37,807 bases of DNA from Bacillus sp. (in: firmicutes) (GCA_023512145.1 JAIMAD010000003.1:1-37807); one strand, 5' to 3'. Shown: positions 25,119 through 35,179, numbered from the stretch's first letter. The notes: generated from the sequence alone by a model not told the origin. Made by a program: numbers and translations.

Positions 25119-25278
25119 TTTGAGAATTGTCCAGTGCAAGCGCCTAGGGGCTCGGTGGAAAAATTAACCTCAATTTTTCCTAGGTCACAAGTCAATCCGT
25201 CGAAAAGGTTAAAGAGCAATCTTTCCGCCGGCTTGCCGTGTGCTTGTCGCCCCTGACCGAGGAGCTTGCGCTTTTCTT
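25119..25278. repeat. Dispersed repeat element between tetR and icmF
   Basis: The element starts GAATTGTCCAGTGCAAG then CGCCTAGGGGCTCGGT and ends CCCCTGACCGAGGAGC then TTGCGCTTTTCTT, so its ends are partly inverted (AAGCGC...GCGCTT). An internal hairpin GGAAAAATT...AATTTTTCC lies at 25157-25180. The element at 28558-28676 is the same family in the opposite orientation. It lies inside the likely acdA-tetR-icmF transcript, directly before the icmF ribosome binding site. Confidence 0.75.
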
Positions 25279-25295
25279 GAAAAAAGGGGGAAGTT

Positions 25296-28200
25296 ATGGG
25301 AAATTATCAACCAATTCATCATATTCGTTTTGTCACGGCTTCGAGTTTGTTTGACGGCCATGATGCTTCGATTAATATTATGCGAAGAATTCTGCAGGCA
25401 AGCGGTGCTGAGGTCATCCACCTTGGCCATAATCGCTCGGTCGAGGAGGTTGTCAGTGCCGCGATTCAAGAGGATGTGCAGGGGATTGCCATTTCTTCGT
25501 ATCAAGGCGGGCATGTGGAGTATTTTAAATACATGTATGATCTTTTAAAAGAAAAAGGGGCACCGAACATCCGTATTTACGGGGGCGGTGGTGGCGTCAT
25601 CATTCCGAGGGAAATCAAGGAGCTTCACGACTACGGGATTGCCTGGATTTTTTCGCCAGAAGATGGCCGGTTGATGGGACTGCAAGGAATGATTGATCGG
25701 ATGATGAAGGAATGCGATTTTGCGACTGTTTCCCTTGATGCGACCAGACATTTGGACCAGCTCCAGGCAGGTGACGTCAATGCGATTGCCAAGCTAATTA
25801 CGTTAGCAGAGCTAGATGTTGATAAAAATAAAGAAGCAGCTGCAGGCCTGCAGCTTGTGTATGGTCATGTGAAAGCACAAGCAAAAGTGGTTCCGGTTGT
25901 TGGTATCACTGGAACGGGCGGGTCCGGAAAAAGTTCGCTGACCGACGAATTAATCCGTCGCTTCATTAACGAATTGCCTGATAAAAAGATTGCGATTTTG
26001 TCTGTTGACCCGACAAAACAGAAGACGGGCGGTGCCCTTTTAGGTGACCGGATTCGCATGAATGCAATTTTTTCAGCGAATGTTTATATGCGCAGCCTAG
26101 CTACAAGGGCCTCGAAAAGTGAACTCTCACTAGCGATTAAGGATGCGGTTGCAGTCACGAAGGCGGCTGGCTTTGATCTTGTCATTGTTGAAACGAGTGG
26201 AATTGGCCAAGGTGATGCCGAAATCGCTGAAATCTGTGATGTTTCCTTATACGTGATGACGAGTGAATTTGGGGCGCCCTCACAGCTTGAAAAGATTGAC
26301 ATGATCGATTTTGCCGACTTAATTGTCATTAATAAATTTGAGAAGAAAGGCTCGGAGGATGCCTTAAGGCAGGTCCAGAAGCAATACCAGCGCAGTCATA
26401 TGCTGTTTGAAAAAGAAGCCTCGGATATGCCGGTCTATGGAACGATTGCCAGTCAGTTTCATGACCCGGGTACGAACGCCTTGTTCGCAGCCCTGATTGA
26501 AGAAATAAATGAAAAAATGTCTTCCGACTGGGTGACTTCTTTTACTAAAAAGGTCCTGGTTGAAAAGCAGAATGTGATTATTCCAACAGATCGCCGCTAT
26601 TATTTACGAGAAATCTCTGAAACAGTGCGTAGTTATCACAAGAAAGCAGAACAACAGGCAGATATTGCTCGGAAATTGTTTCAGCTTGAAGGGGCGCTGT
26701 CCCTGGTGTTGGAACGGGGAGCGAGCAGTGAAGTGCTTGCCACCTTGGAAGAGCTTAGAATGGAAACGGAAGCGAAATTAACGCCCGAGTCGAAGCGGAT
26801 TCTGGATTCTTGGGAACAAACAACGACCGCTTATGCTGGTGATCAATTTGTGACCAGGATTCGTGACAAAGAGATTATTACTATTTTAAAAACAAATAGT
26901 CTCTCAGGCTTAGCTATTCCGAAAGTGGTCCTGCCGAAATATAAGGATTACGGCGAGATTCTTCGTTGGGTCTACCAAGAAAATGTCCCGGGTTCCTTCC
27001 CATTCACGGCCGGAGTCTTTCCGTTTAAACGCGAAGGGGAGGACCCAAGGCGGCAATTTGCTGGGGAGGGCACACCGGAACGAACAAACCGCCGTTTCCA
27101 CTATTTATCAAAGGGTGATCCAGCCAAGCGCTTAAGTACGGCCTTTGACTCGGTGACATTGTACGGGGAAGACCCGGATTACCGCCCTGACATTTATGGC
27201 AAGGTCGGCGAAAGCGGCGTCAGTATTTGTACCTTGGATGACATGAAAAAGCTTTATGCCGGCTTTGATTTATGTGACGAGTCGACATCGGTTTCGATGA
27301 CAATCAATGGCCCGGCCCCAATTATTTTAGCGATGTTTATGAATACCGCGATAGAGCAGCAGGTGCAAAAGAAGGAAGCGGTGCTTGGGCGGATGTTAAC
27401 GGTCGAGGAATTTGCTACGGTCCGCGCTTATACATTGAAAACGGTGCGCGGGACGGTGCAGGCCGATATTTTAAAAGAAGACCAAGGCCAAAATACCTGT
27501 ATTTTTTCAACGGAATTTGCACTACGGATGATGGGCGATATTCAGCAATATTTCATTGACCAACAAGTCCGCAATTATTATTCTGTGTCGATTTCTGGCT
27601 ATCATATTGCAGAAGCTGGAGCAAATCCAATTTCACAGCTGGCCTTTACGCTTTCGAATGGTTTTACCTATGTCGAGTATTATTTGAGCCGCGGTATGAA
27701 GATTGACGATTTTGCACCGAACCTGTCATTCTTTTTCTCGAATGGCTTGGATCCTGAATATACTGTAATTGGCCGCGTTGCTCGCCGCATTTGGGCTTTG
27801 GTAATGCGAGATAAGTATGGGGCAAATGAGCGCAGCCAGAAGTTGAAATATCACGTACAAACGTCGGGGCGTTCCTTGCATGCCCAGGAAATCGACTTTA
27901 ACGATATTCGCACGACGCTGCAGGCGTTAATGGCTTTGCAGGATAACTGTAATTCCCTGCATACGAATGCCTATGATGAAGCGATAACGACGCCAACGGA
28001 AGAATCGGTACGCCGGGCGATGGCGATCCAAATGATTATTACCAAAGAGCACGGCTTAGCGAAAAATGAAAATCCACTGCAAGGTTCGTTTATTGTCGAA
28101 GAGCTGACAACGCTTGTTGAGGACGCTGTTTTAGAGGAGTTTGAACGCTTGAATGATCGCGGTGGTGTGCTTGGTTCGATGGAAACGCAGTACCAGCGCG

Positions 28201-28553
28201 GAAAAATCCAGGATGAGTCGATGTATTATGAAATGAAAAAGCATACGGGCGAATTGCCAATCATCGGCGTGAATACCTATTTAAATCCAAATCCGCCCTC
28301 CTCGGAGGATGTCAATAATATGGAATTGGCACGAGCCACAAAAGAGGAAAAGGAATGGCAGATTCGGAATTTACGGGCCTTCCAGGAAAGCCATGCCAGT
28401 GTGGTAGAGGAGGCATTAGTACGCTTAAAAGCTGCTGCAGTTAACAACGGCAATATTTTTAGCGAATTAATCGAAACCGTAAACGTCGCCAGCCTCGGCC
28501 AAATAACAAAGGCACTATACGAAGTCGGCGGACAATACCGCAGGAATATGTGA
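25296..28553 (+). CDS. icmF: Fused isobutyryl-CoA mutase IcmF, adenosylcobalamin dependent
   Basis: This 1085-residue enzyme interconverts isobutyryl-CoA and n-butyryl-CoA. The N-terminal B12 domain (about 10-135) has DGHDAS with the cobalt-binding H22. A MeaI-type G-protein chaperone domain (about 195-410) has a Walker A loop (GTGGSGKSS, 206-214) and a G4 motif that reads NKFE (346-349) instead of NKxD. The TIM-barrel mutase domain runs from about 560. F575 (in TAGVFPF) and Q732 (in GQNT) replace the Tyr and Arg of methylmalonyl-CoA mutase, which is diagnostic for IcmF. The ATG has AAAAAGGGGG upstream. It closes the acyl-CoA block and would feed valine-derived or branched short acyl-CoA into beta-oxidation. 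Confidence 0.95.
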   Translation: MGNYQPIHHIRFVTASSLFDGHDASINIMRRILQASGAEVIHLGHNRSVEEVVSAAIQEDVQGIAISSYQGGHVEYFKYMYDLLKEKGAPNIRIYGGGGGVIIPREIKELHDYGIAWIFSPEDGRLMGLQGMIDRMMKECDFATVSLDATRHLDQLQAGDVNAIAKLITLAELDVDKNKEAAAGLQLVYGHVKAQAKVVPVVGITGTGGSGKSSLTDELIRRFINELPDKKIAILSVDPTKQKTGGALLGDRIRMNAIFSANVYMRSLATRASKSELSLAIKDAVAVTKAAGFDLVIVETSGIGQGDAEIAEICDVSLYVMTSEFGAPSQLEKIDMIDFADLIVINKFEKKGSEDALRQVQKQYQRSHMLFEKEASDMPVYGTIASQFHDPGTNALFAALIEEINEKMSSDWVTSFTKKVLVEKQNVIIPTDRRYYLREISETVRSYHKKAEQQADIARKLFQLEGALSLVLERGASSEVLATLEELRMETEAKLTPESKRILDSWEQTTTAYAGDQFVTRIRDKEIITILKTNSLSGLAIPKVVLPKYKDYGEILRWVYQENVPGSFPFTAGVFPFKREGEDPRRQFAGEGTPERTNRRFHYLSKGDPAKRLSTAFDSVTLYGEDPDYRPDIYGKVGESGVSICTLDDMKKLYAGFDLCDESTSVSMTINGPAPIILAMFMNTAIEQQVQKKEAVLGRMLTVEEFATVRAYTLKTVRGTVQADILKEDQGQNTCIFSTEFALRMMGDIQQYFIDQQVRNYYSVSISGYHIAEAGANPISQLAFTLSNGFTYVEYYLSRGMKIDDFAPNLSFFFSNGLDPEYTVIGRVARRIWALVMRDKYGANERSQKLKYHVQTSGRSLHAQEIDFNDIRTTLQALMALQDNCNSLHTNAYDEAITTPTEESVRRAMAIQMIITKEHGLAKNENPLQGSFIVEELTTLVEDAVLEEFERLNDRGGVLGSMETQYQRGKIQDESMYYEMKKHTGELPIIGVNTYLNPNPPSSEDVNNMELARATKEEKEWQIRNLRAFQESHASVVEEALVRLKAAAVNNGNIFSELIETVNVASLGQITKALYEVGGQYRRNM

Positions 28554-28557
28554 AGAA

Positions 28558-28676
28558 GAAAAGCGAAAGCGCCTGTTCAGCCCCGAGAGGCGGTGGAGGA
28601 CCTGAGGGTGAAGTCGTTCTTTGACTTCATCATCAGGACCGAAGCGACCGAGGGGTTAGGCGCATGAGCTAGACAA
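28558..28676. repeat. Dispersed repeat element, copy in inverted orientation
   Basis: It begins GAAAAGCGAAAGCGCC and ends GGCGCATGAGCTAGACAA, which on the other strand reads TTGTCTAGCTCATGCGCC, the same kind of end as the element at 25124 (TTGTCCAGTGCAAGCGCC). An internal dyad GAAGTCGTTCTTTGACTTC is visible. It starts five bases after the icmF stop. Confidence 0.85.
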
Positions 28677-28677
28677 A

Positions 28678-28768
28678 GAAAAGCGAAAGCGCCTGTTCAG
28701 GGGCGATTGCGGTGGAGGACCTGAGGGTGAAGTCGTTCTTTGACTTCCTCAGCGTGACCGATTCGACA
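28678..28768. repeat. Second, truncated copy of the dispersed repeat
   Basis: GAAAAGCGAAAGCGCCTGTT repeats 120 bases after the first copy, and GGTGGAGGACCTGAGGGTG follows with near identity. The match fades after GACCGATTCGAC and the far end is missing. It looks like a partial duplication. Confidence 0.8.
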
Positions 28769-28812
28769 CCAGTCTTTGAAATCATAGTCGATTCGCTGTT
28801 AATTTTCATAAA

Positions 28813-28857
28813 AACAACGGTACTTAAAGCAATTGCTTTCGGTACCGTTGTTTTTTA
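28813..28857 (+). terminator. Intrinsic terminator closing the icmF transcript
   Basis: AACAACGGTAC (28813-28823) pairs perfectly with GTACCGTTGTT (28842-28852), and the inner AAAGC/GCTTT extends the stem. TTTTTT follows. It is the strongest hairpin in this part of the window. Confidence 0.9.
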
Positions 28858-28954
28858 TCGAAAGTATTTTTTTCAATGAGATATTAATATGCTCCTTTAT
28901 CTTATATAATCATTGTAGCTACAAACTTCGAGGAATTTGGGCAGGTGGAAGCAA

Positions 28955-29170
28955 ATGAAGGTAAGTCATCTGATTTTAATCTTAATTGTGTTTGCCTGGC
29001 CATTATATTATTTTTATCAAATTCAGTTAGGCGCTGTCACCTTTCTACTACTAGCAATCTTCTTTCTGGTTGTATCCATTAAGGAGATGAAGAAGGTAAA
29101 GGGCAATAAACCCCCAGAAAACAATAGCAAAGAGTCTCTTAAGTCAAAAAATCAAGTAAAACAACGGTAA
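28955..29170 (+). CDS. Small two-helix membrane protein, unknown
   Basis: This 71-residue protein starts MKVSHLILILIVFAWPLYYF and has two hydrophobic segments (about 5-25 and 29-47), then a lysine-rich hydrophilic tail with KGNKPPENNSKES. I do not recognise the family. The frame opens at TTG 28937, but AGGTGG lies six bases before ATG 28955, which is the better start. A TATAAT at 28905-28910 may be its -10 box, without a good -35. It sits between the icmF terminator and rpoE; B. subtilis has no gene here as I recall. It is probably real, judging from the ribosome binding site and helix pattern. Confidence 0.6.
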   Translation: MKVSHLILILIVFAWPLYYFYQIQLGAVTFLLLAIFFLVVSIKEMKKVKGNKPPENNSKESLKSKNQVKQR

Positions 29171-29328
29171 GAACTAGCATAAACACCAAGAAGTTGTTTA
29201 TAATGAAGAATATGTATTTTGGGAGCAATCCCTCGGTATAAAAAAGGGGACGGATTTGCGCCTAATTTAGTGGTATGTCCGGTACTCAATTAGTTTAGAG
29301 TGTCAAATAGGGAAGGGAAGTGCCAAAA

Positions 29329-29895
29329 TTGAGTTTAGCTAAATACTCAAAAGAGGAATTAAAAGAGTTATCCCTCATAGAAATGACTTATGAATATTTC
29401 GTAAATAGGAAAGCACCAGTTGCTTTTAATGAATTAATGAAGGACCTCCAAAAGGCCTCAGGTAAGACTGAAAAGGAAATTAAATCGAGAATCGCACAAT
29501 TTTACACTGACATGAATGTTGATGGTCGTTTTCTTTCATTAGGAGATAACCGCTGGGGTCTGCGCGTCTGGTATCCTGTTGATGCGGTGGTAGAGGAAGT
29601 TGCTCCTGTAATTAAACCTAAGAAGAAAAAAGCGAAAAAAGTTGTGGATGAAGTAGGTTTCGATGAGATTGAAGAAGACGAAGATTTTGCCGAAGACGAT
29701 GTTTTCGCCGAAGAGGACGAACTACTTGACGACGATGACGATGATGATGACGACGAGGTAGATTTAGATATTGACGTAGTCGATGAATTTGCTGAGGACG
29801 ATGATGATGAGGACGAAGAGGAATTAAAGCTTGCTGAAGTCGTGCTTGACGATGACCTTGATGATAAAGAAGAGGATGAAGAGGAAGAAGTGTAA
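29329..29895 (+). CDS. rpoE: RNA polymerase delta subunit
   Basis: This 188-residue protein is the delta subunit of Gram-positive RNA polymerase, which helps release and recycle the enzyme and sharpens promoter response to initiating nucleotide. It has a folded N-terminal HARE-HTH domain (about 1-85, with IAQFYTDMNVDGRFLSLGDN then RWGLR) and a basic patch KKKKAKK. The rest is an acidic disordered tail made largely of Asp and Glu, the usual form of delta. The frame opens at GTG 29320, but AAGGGA ends only two bases before it; TTG 29329 is about ten bases away and gives MSLAKYSKEELKE, like other delta proteins. The pyrG promoter starts two bases after its stop. Confidence 0.93.
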   Translation: MSLAKYSKEELKELSLIEMTYEYFVNRKAPVAFNELMKDLQKASGKTEKEIKSRIAQFYTDMNVDGRFLSLGDNRWGLRVWYPVDAVVEEVAPVIKPKKKKAKKVVDEVGFDEIEEDEDFAEDDVFAEEDELLDDDDDDDDDEVDLDIDVVDEFAEDDDDEDEEELKLAEVVLDDDLDDKEEDEEEEV

Positions 29896-29897
29896 GC

Positions 29898-29940
29898 TTG
29901 ACTTTTTGTTCATGCCCTTGTACAATCCTTTTTGGGCTCC
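29898..29940 (+). promoter_or_regulatory. pyrG promoter with GGGCTCC initially transcribed sequence
   Basis: TTGACT (29898-29903) and TACAAT (29921-29926) are 17 bases apart. Eight bases past the -10 lies GGGCTCC (29934-29940). In B. subtilis pyrG, transcripts begin with GGGC and, when CTP is low, polymerase stalls before the C and adds extra G residues. This promoter has the same start. Confidence 0.88.
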
Positions 29941-29970
29941 TTAAAAAGGAACGATAAACTATTTACTAAT

Positions 29971-30012
29971 AGCGTCCCCTACAATCAAGTAGGAGGGCGC
30001 TTTTTATTTTTT
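29971..30012 (+). terminator. pyrG leader attenuator
   Basis: AGCGTCCCCTAC (29971-29982) pairs with GTAGGAGGGCGCT (29989-30001) with a wobble and a bulge, then TTTTTATTTTTT. Its left arm contains the CCCCT run (29976-29980) that a slipped poly-G 5' end could pair with, which would stop the terminator from forming. It lies between the pyrG promoter and gene, so it acts as an attenuator for pyrG and may also end rpoE transcripts. Confidence 0.85.
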
Positions 30013-30118
30013 AGGAAAACTTATAATTGTGTTGAACTTTTTCATTTTATGGACGGAAGAGAAAATATTTTTTTCAAAAATCCTTAAACAAACTGAAGAA
30101 TGTACAAACTGTATTTGA

Positions 30119-31726
<1,608 letters not shown>

Positions 31727-31732
31727 ACTTTT

Positions 31733-31769
31733 AGACCAGTTCTCCGTTGGGGGAACTGGTCTTTATTTT
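31733..31769 (+). terminator. Intrinsic terminator after pyrG
   Basis: AGACCAGTTCTCC (from 31733) pairs with GGGGAACTGGTCT (ending near 31762) and is followed by TTATTTTT. The stem AGACCAGTTC/GAACTGGTCT is the same as that of the nagZ terminator at 6916. Confidence 0.88.
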
Positions 31770-31857
31770 TGTTGGTATTTGAAACTAATAAATACGGGTT
31801 TTTTAGCCTAATTTATTTTAAAAATAACGGAGTTGATTTCCAGTAAATGTCTAATTA

Positions 31858-31978
31858 CACAAAACCTCTTAATAATGGCACAAAACCTATGAAAAATGGT
31901 ACAAAACCTTTGAAAAATGGCACAAAATAGTTCCGAAATCGCACAAAACATAGCTAAATACGAAAATAGACACAAAAA
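31858..31978. repeat. 21-bp tandem array between pyrG and ywjG
   Basis: CACAAAACC or a close variant starts at 31858, 31879, 31900, 31921 and 31942, exactly 21 bases apart each time; another CACAAAA follows at 31971, 29 bases on. The approximate unit is AAAAATGGCACAAAACCTNTG. It shares AAATGGCA and the following A-rich block with the 20-bp array at 13970. Confidence 0.85.
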
Positions 31979-32008
31979 AACAGTTCAATATGGTGGAGCC
32001 TCGCGTAG

Positions 32009-32539
32009 TTACTCTTCATATTCCCCTAAAATCTCGTCTATTGTAAATTTCAAGCCAAAATATGCGAATAAAGCAACCATTGAAGAAGGATAACCGTAGC
32101 GATTGCCGAAATCATCGGGGAGCAGACCTTTTTTAAGTCCTAAATCGATATGGACATCCGCTAATTCCAGCAAGTCGCCCGCAGAAGATGCCACTACGGA
32201 AGAGACGGCCACAAACGGAATCCCTTTTTCCTGAAGCAATGATGCAATCACGAGTGCCTCTTGATCATCCGCAAAACGAGTGAAAATCAGAACGCGATCG
32301 GAATCCTGCAAAATATTCACATTTTCAACGGGAAAAATTGTTGCCCAAGCAGCGGGCTCTGCACCTGAGAACGCTTCGAACTCAACTGCCATCATTTCTT
32401 TCGTGCTAAAAAGATAGATCTTTCCGTCACCAATGGGTGCTTGGGCAAGCAAGCGGGCCCCGTCTTCAAAGGAAAATTCCCCTTTTTCAGCTACTCTCTT
32501 AAATAACCCTGTTAATTGGGTCGTAAACATTTTTAACAT
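32009..32539 (-). CDS. ywjG: YwjG family protein (DUF2529), SIS-like
   Basis: This 176-residue protein matches B. subtilis YwjG (DUF2529), which lies in the same place between pyrG and spo0F. The alternating beta-alpha pattern (GKIYLFSTKEM, RVLIFTRFADDQEA, IPFVAVSSVV, ADVHIDLGL) resembles a SIS-type sugar-phosphate-binding fold, but no ligand or activity is known to me. It ends LKFTIDEILGEYEE. The frame opens at GTG 32554 within the ribosome binding site; ATG 32539 (MLKMFTTQL) has GTGAGGATGA upstream and matches the family start. It diverges from spo0F. Confidence 0.88.
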   Translation of the reverse strand: MLKMFTTQLTGLFKRVAEKGEFSFEDGARLLAQAPIGDGKIYLFSTKEMMAVEFEAFSGAEPAAWATIFPVENVNILQDSDRVLIFTRFADDQEALVIASLLQEKGIPFVAVSSVVASSAGDLLELADVHIDLGLKKGLLPDDFGNRYGYPSSMVALFAYFGLKFTIDEILGEYEE

Positions 32540-32628
32540 AAAAATCATCCTCACCTTTGTATTATGTTTTTACGATAATATAAAAATAAAAAAATTTCCA
32601 CAAAATAACTTATTCTAATAAGAATTAA

Positions 32629-32656
32629 GCAGGATTTTTCTCCTAAAATGTAGAAA
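32629..32656 (+). promoter_or_regulatory. Candidate sigma-H promoter of spo0F
   Basis: GCAGGATTT (32629-32637) fits the sigma-H -35 RnAGGAWWW fully, and GTAGAAA (32650-32656), 12 bases on, fits the -10 RnnGAAT at six of seven positions. B. subtilis spo0F is known to have a sigma-H promoter, so this is expected. I did not find a TGTCGAA Spo0A box nearby. Confidence 0.7.
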
Positions 32657-32711
32657 TAGATAGTAAGATAACTATGAAAAAATTTATTAAAATTGGAAGA
32701 GGTTGAGACCC

Positions 32712-33083
32712 ATGAAAACGAAGATTTTAATCGTTGACGATCAGTTTGGCATTCGAATTTTATTAAATGAGGTATTCCAAAAAGAGGGGTACCAAACCTT
32801 TCAGGCGGCAAACGGCGTTCAAGCCCTTGATATTGTAAAAAAGCATGATCCAGACCTAGTCCTTTTGGATATGAAAATTCCAGGAATGGATGGAATTGAA
32901 ATTTTAAAAAGAATGAAAGTCCTCGATCCAGCTATTCGCGTTATCATCATGACTGCCTATGGGGAATTGGATATGATCCAAGAAGCAAAAAATCTCGGTG
33001 CCCTCACACATTTTGCCAAGCCTTTTGATATTGACGATATTCGTGCTGCAGTTCGAAAACATATTCCGCAAAAAACAAACTAA
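32712..33083 (+). CDS. spo0F: Sporulation phosphorelay response regulator Spo0F
   Basis: This 123-residue single-domain receiver passes phosphate from sensor kinases to Spo0B at the start of sporulation. It has the acidic pair D9-D10 ([14 protein letters not shown]), the phosphorylated D53 in [13 protein letters not shown] (D54 in B. subtilis, whose protein is one residue longer at the start), the switch threonine in IIMTAYGE, and the conserved lysine in THFAKPFD. No output domain is present, as expected. A TTG nine bases upstream is in frame, but ATG 32712 has GAGGTTGA before it. It has its own promoter and a terminator 119 bases after the stop. Confidence 0.97.
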   Translation: MKTKILIVDDQFGIRILLNEVFQKEGYQTFQAANGVQALDIVKKHDPDLVLLDMKIPGMDGIEILKRMKVLDPAIRVIIMTAYGELDMIQEAKNLGALTHFAKPFDIDDIRAAVRKHIPQKTN

Positions 33084-33201
33084 TTATTTTTTTGCCAAGG
33101 CTGTATTTTCAAACCAATGTCTAAACTCTAATTCACTATCAAAATTTGGATTTAGTTTCTAAAATTTAGTATAAAACGTAACAAAACTACGAATAGCTTT
33201 T

Positions 33202-33234
33202 GGCAAAGAGGGATTACTTCCTATTTGCCTTTTT
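33202..33234 (+). terminator. Intrinsic terminator of spo0F
   Basis: GGCAAA pairs with TTTGCC (33224-33229), and the inner AGGGA pairs with TTCCT across a single mismatch. TTTTT follows. It lies 119 bases past the spo0F stop. Confidence 0.65.
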
Positions 33235-33464
33235 CATTCTGCTGCGCGCTTGCCTGAGCAAATATCTCCGCATTGTTTACAAAACTCATAATCAAACCGA
33301 ACATTTTTCTAAAAAACTATCTAGAAATTACAAAGGGGAGCATGGGTGCGCTTTCATCAGGATAGTTTTGAAAACTGTGTGGGAATAATGGCAATTCTCT
33401 CTTTGTTTTGGTATGATACATATGAACTTTTAGGACTGACTATCATTTTTCGAGTTATACATAA

Positions 33465-33494
33465 TTGTCAAAATAGAGGGAAAACCTTTATAAG
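33465..33494 (+). promoter_or_regulatory. Candidate sigma-A promoter of fbaA
   Basis: TTGTCA (33465-33470) and TATAAG (33489-33494) each match the consensus at five of six positions with an 18-base spacer. The start site would be about 40 bases before fbaA. Confidence 0.55.
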
Positions 33495-33542
33495 GAGTGA
33501 CTATTCGAGAGTGATAGCAACCCAATTTAAGGAGGAAACAAA

Positions 33543-34400
33543 ATGCCTTTAGTTTCAATGACAGAAATGCTTAATAGAGGGAAAGCAGAAGGGTACGCTG
33601 TTGGGCAATTTAATGTAAATAACTTGGAATTTGCCCAAGCAATCCTGCAAGCTGCAGAAGCAGAGAAATCACCAGTTATTCTTGGGGTTTCTGAAGGAGC
33701 CGGGCGTTATATCGGTGGTTTCAAAACCGTTGTTAAAATGGTAGAAGGCTTAATGGAAGATTATAAAATTACCGTTCCCGTGGCTATTCACCTTGACCAT
33801 GGTTCAAGTTTTGATAAGTGTAAAGAAGCAATCGATGCTGGCTTTACATCAGTTATGATTGATGCCTCTCACCATTCATTTGAAGAAAATATTGAAATCA
33901 CTAAAAAAGTAGTCGAGTTTGCTCATTCAAAAGGTGTTTCGGTCGAAGCAGAATTAGGAACAGTTGGCGGCCAGGAAGACGATATTATCGCAGAAGGCGT
34001 TATTTATGCTGATCCAAAAGAATGTGAAGAGTTTGTAAAGCTTACGAGCATTGACTTCCTTGCACCAGCATTAGGTTCCGTTCATGGTCCATACAAAGGC
34101 GAACCAAATCTTGGTTTTGCTGAAATGGAAGTAATTGGTAACATGGTTGGTATCCCGCTTGTCCTACACGGTGGCACAGGTATCCCAACAAAGGATATCG
34201 AAAGATCAATCTCACTTGGAACGTCAAAAATTAACGTGAACACGGAAAACCAAATTGCATCTGCAAAAGCAGTCCGTGAAGCGTTAGCTCAAAAACCAAA
34301 TGAATACGATCCGCGTAAATATTTAGGACCTGCTCGTGATGCCATCAGAGAAACCGTTGCTGGCAAAATGCGTGAATTTGGTTCTTCAAACAAAGCATAA
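33543..34400 (+). CDS. fbaA: Fructose-bisphosphate aldolase, class II
   Basis: This 285-residue zinc enzyme splits fructose 1,6-bisphosphate into dihydroxyacetone phosphate and glyceraldehyde 3-phosphate, and runs in reverse in gluconeogenesis. It starts [20 protein letters not shown] and has the class II signature HLDHGSSF, with H83 and H86 around D85, [13 protein letters not shown], and the zinc and phosphate site HGGTGIP. The AAGGAGG ribosome binding site is ideal, as expected for a highly expressed glycolytic gene. The A-rich codon use fits that. A hairpin follows before the transaldolase gene. Confidence 0.97.
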   Translation: MPLVSMTEMLNRGKAEGYAVGQFNVNNLEFAQAILQAAEAEKSPVILGVSEGAGRYIGGFKTVVKMVEGLMEDYKITVPVAIHLDHGSSFDKCKEAIDAGFTSVMIDASHHSFEENIEITKKVVEFAHSKGVSVEAELGTVGGQEDDIIAEGVIYADPKECEEFVKLTSIDFLAPALGSVHGPYKGEPNLGFAEMEVIGNMVGIPLVLHGGTGIPTKDIERSISLGTSKINVNTENQIASAKAVREALAQKPNEYDPRKYLGPARDAIRETVAGKMREFGSSNKA

Positions 34401-34455
34401 TAAAGCGACGAACTTATGTCAGCTTTTGATGGTTGAGTTAATTTTTGTAAAATAA

Positions 34456-34484
34456 AAACCGTCCTTAACCTAAGGACGGTTTCA
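34456..34484 (+). terminator. Perfect 12-bp hairpin after fbaA
   Basis: AAACCGTCCTTA (34456-34467), loop ACC, then TAAGGACGGTTT (34471-34482). The T run is short, so it may stop only part of the transcripts and lower expression of the transaldolase gene relative to fbaA. Confidence 0.7.
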
Positions 34485-34534
34485 ATGTGTAAAAGGAAAA
34501 CTAAAAAATTAGTCGAAAAATTGGAGGAATGACA

Positions 34535-35179
34535 ATGAAGTTTTTTATCGATACAGCCAACCTAGAAGAAATCCGTGAAGTGAATGAACTTGGACTATTA
34601 GCAGGCGTAACAACCAACCCTACGCTTGTTGCCAGAGAAAAAGGCGTTTCCTTCCATGAACGTTTAAAAGAAATTACCGCTCTTGTTCCTGGGTCAGTCA
34701 GTGCTGAAGTAATTGCGCTTGATGCAGAAGGCATGATTAAAGAGGGATTAGAACTAGCAGCAATTGCTCCAAATATTACCGTTAAAGTTCCAATGACTCC
34801 AGATGGTTTAAAGGCATGTTATGCTTTTTCAAAAAAAGGAATCAAGACGAACGTTACGCTTATATTTAGTGCCAATCAAGCATTACTTGCAGCAAGAGCA
34901 GGAGCAGCCTATGTTTCACCCTTCCTTGGCAGATTGGATGATATTGGCCAAAACGGCTTAGAACTTGTGTCTACCATCTCCGATATTTTTGCTGTTCACG
35001 GAATTGAATCAGAAATCATTGCTGCCTCCATTCGAAACCCAATTCATGTTACAGAAGCCGCGTTACGAGGGGCTCATATCGCAACCATTCCATACAAAGT
35101 ATTAATGGGGTTGTTTCATCATCCGTTAACCGATAAAGGAATTGAAGCCTTCCTGAAAGACTGGAATGCACGGACTTAA
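34535..35179 (+). CDS. tal: Transaldolase / fructose-6-phosphate aldolase-like protein (YwjH)
   Basis: This 214-residue protein belongs to the short transaldolase group, which includes fructose-6-phosphate aldolase. The Schiff-base lysine is K84 in [11 protein letters not shown], and [13 protein letters not shown] and AGVTTNPTL are typical N-terminal blocks. Activity is probably transfer of dihydroxyacetone between sugar phosphates in the pentose phosphate pathway. An ATG at 34529 is only one base from the ribosome binding site TTGGAGG, so ATG 34535, seven bases away, is the better start. The order fbaA-tal-murAB-glpX matches B. subtilis. Confidence 0.93.
   Translation: MKFFIDTANLEEIREVNELGLLAGVTTNPTLVAREKGVSFHERLKEITALVPGSVSAEVIALDAEGMIKEGLELAAIAPNITVKVPMTPDGLKACYAFSKKGIKTNVTLIFSANQALLAARAGAAYVSPFLGRLDDIGQNGLELVSTISDIFAVHGIESEIIAASIRNPIHVTEAALRGAHIATIPYKVLMGLFHHPLTDKGIEAFLKDWNART

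Larger units (their letters stand above)
28554..28954. other. Intergenic region between icmF and the small membrane protein gene
   Basis: It holds two repeat copies (28558-28768), the icmF terminator (28813-28857) and a likely -10 box (TATAAT, 28905-28910) for the next gene. No protein gene is seen. Confidence 0.6.
33084..33542. other. Intergenic region between spo0F and fbaA
   Basis: It contains the spo0F terminator (33202-33234) and the fbaA promoter (33465-33494). Two short open frames across it (from 33200 and 33346) have no ribosome binding site and begin in or near the terminator, so I do not call them. The spo0F 3' UTR would be over 100 bases long. Confidence 0.55.

Noticed and set aside
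33200-33552. Two short frames between spo0F and fbaA
   Set aside because: The first starts in the spo0F terminator and the second runs into fbaA; neither has a ribosome binding site and they overlap each other.
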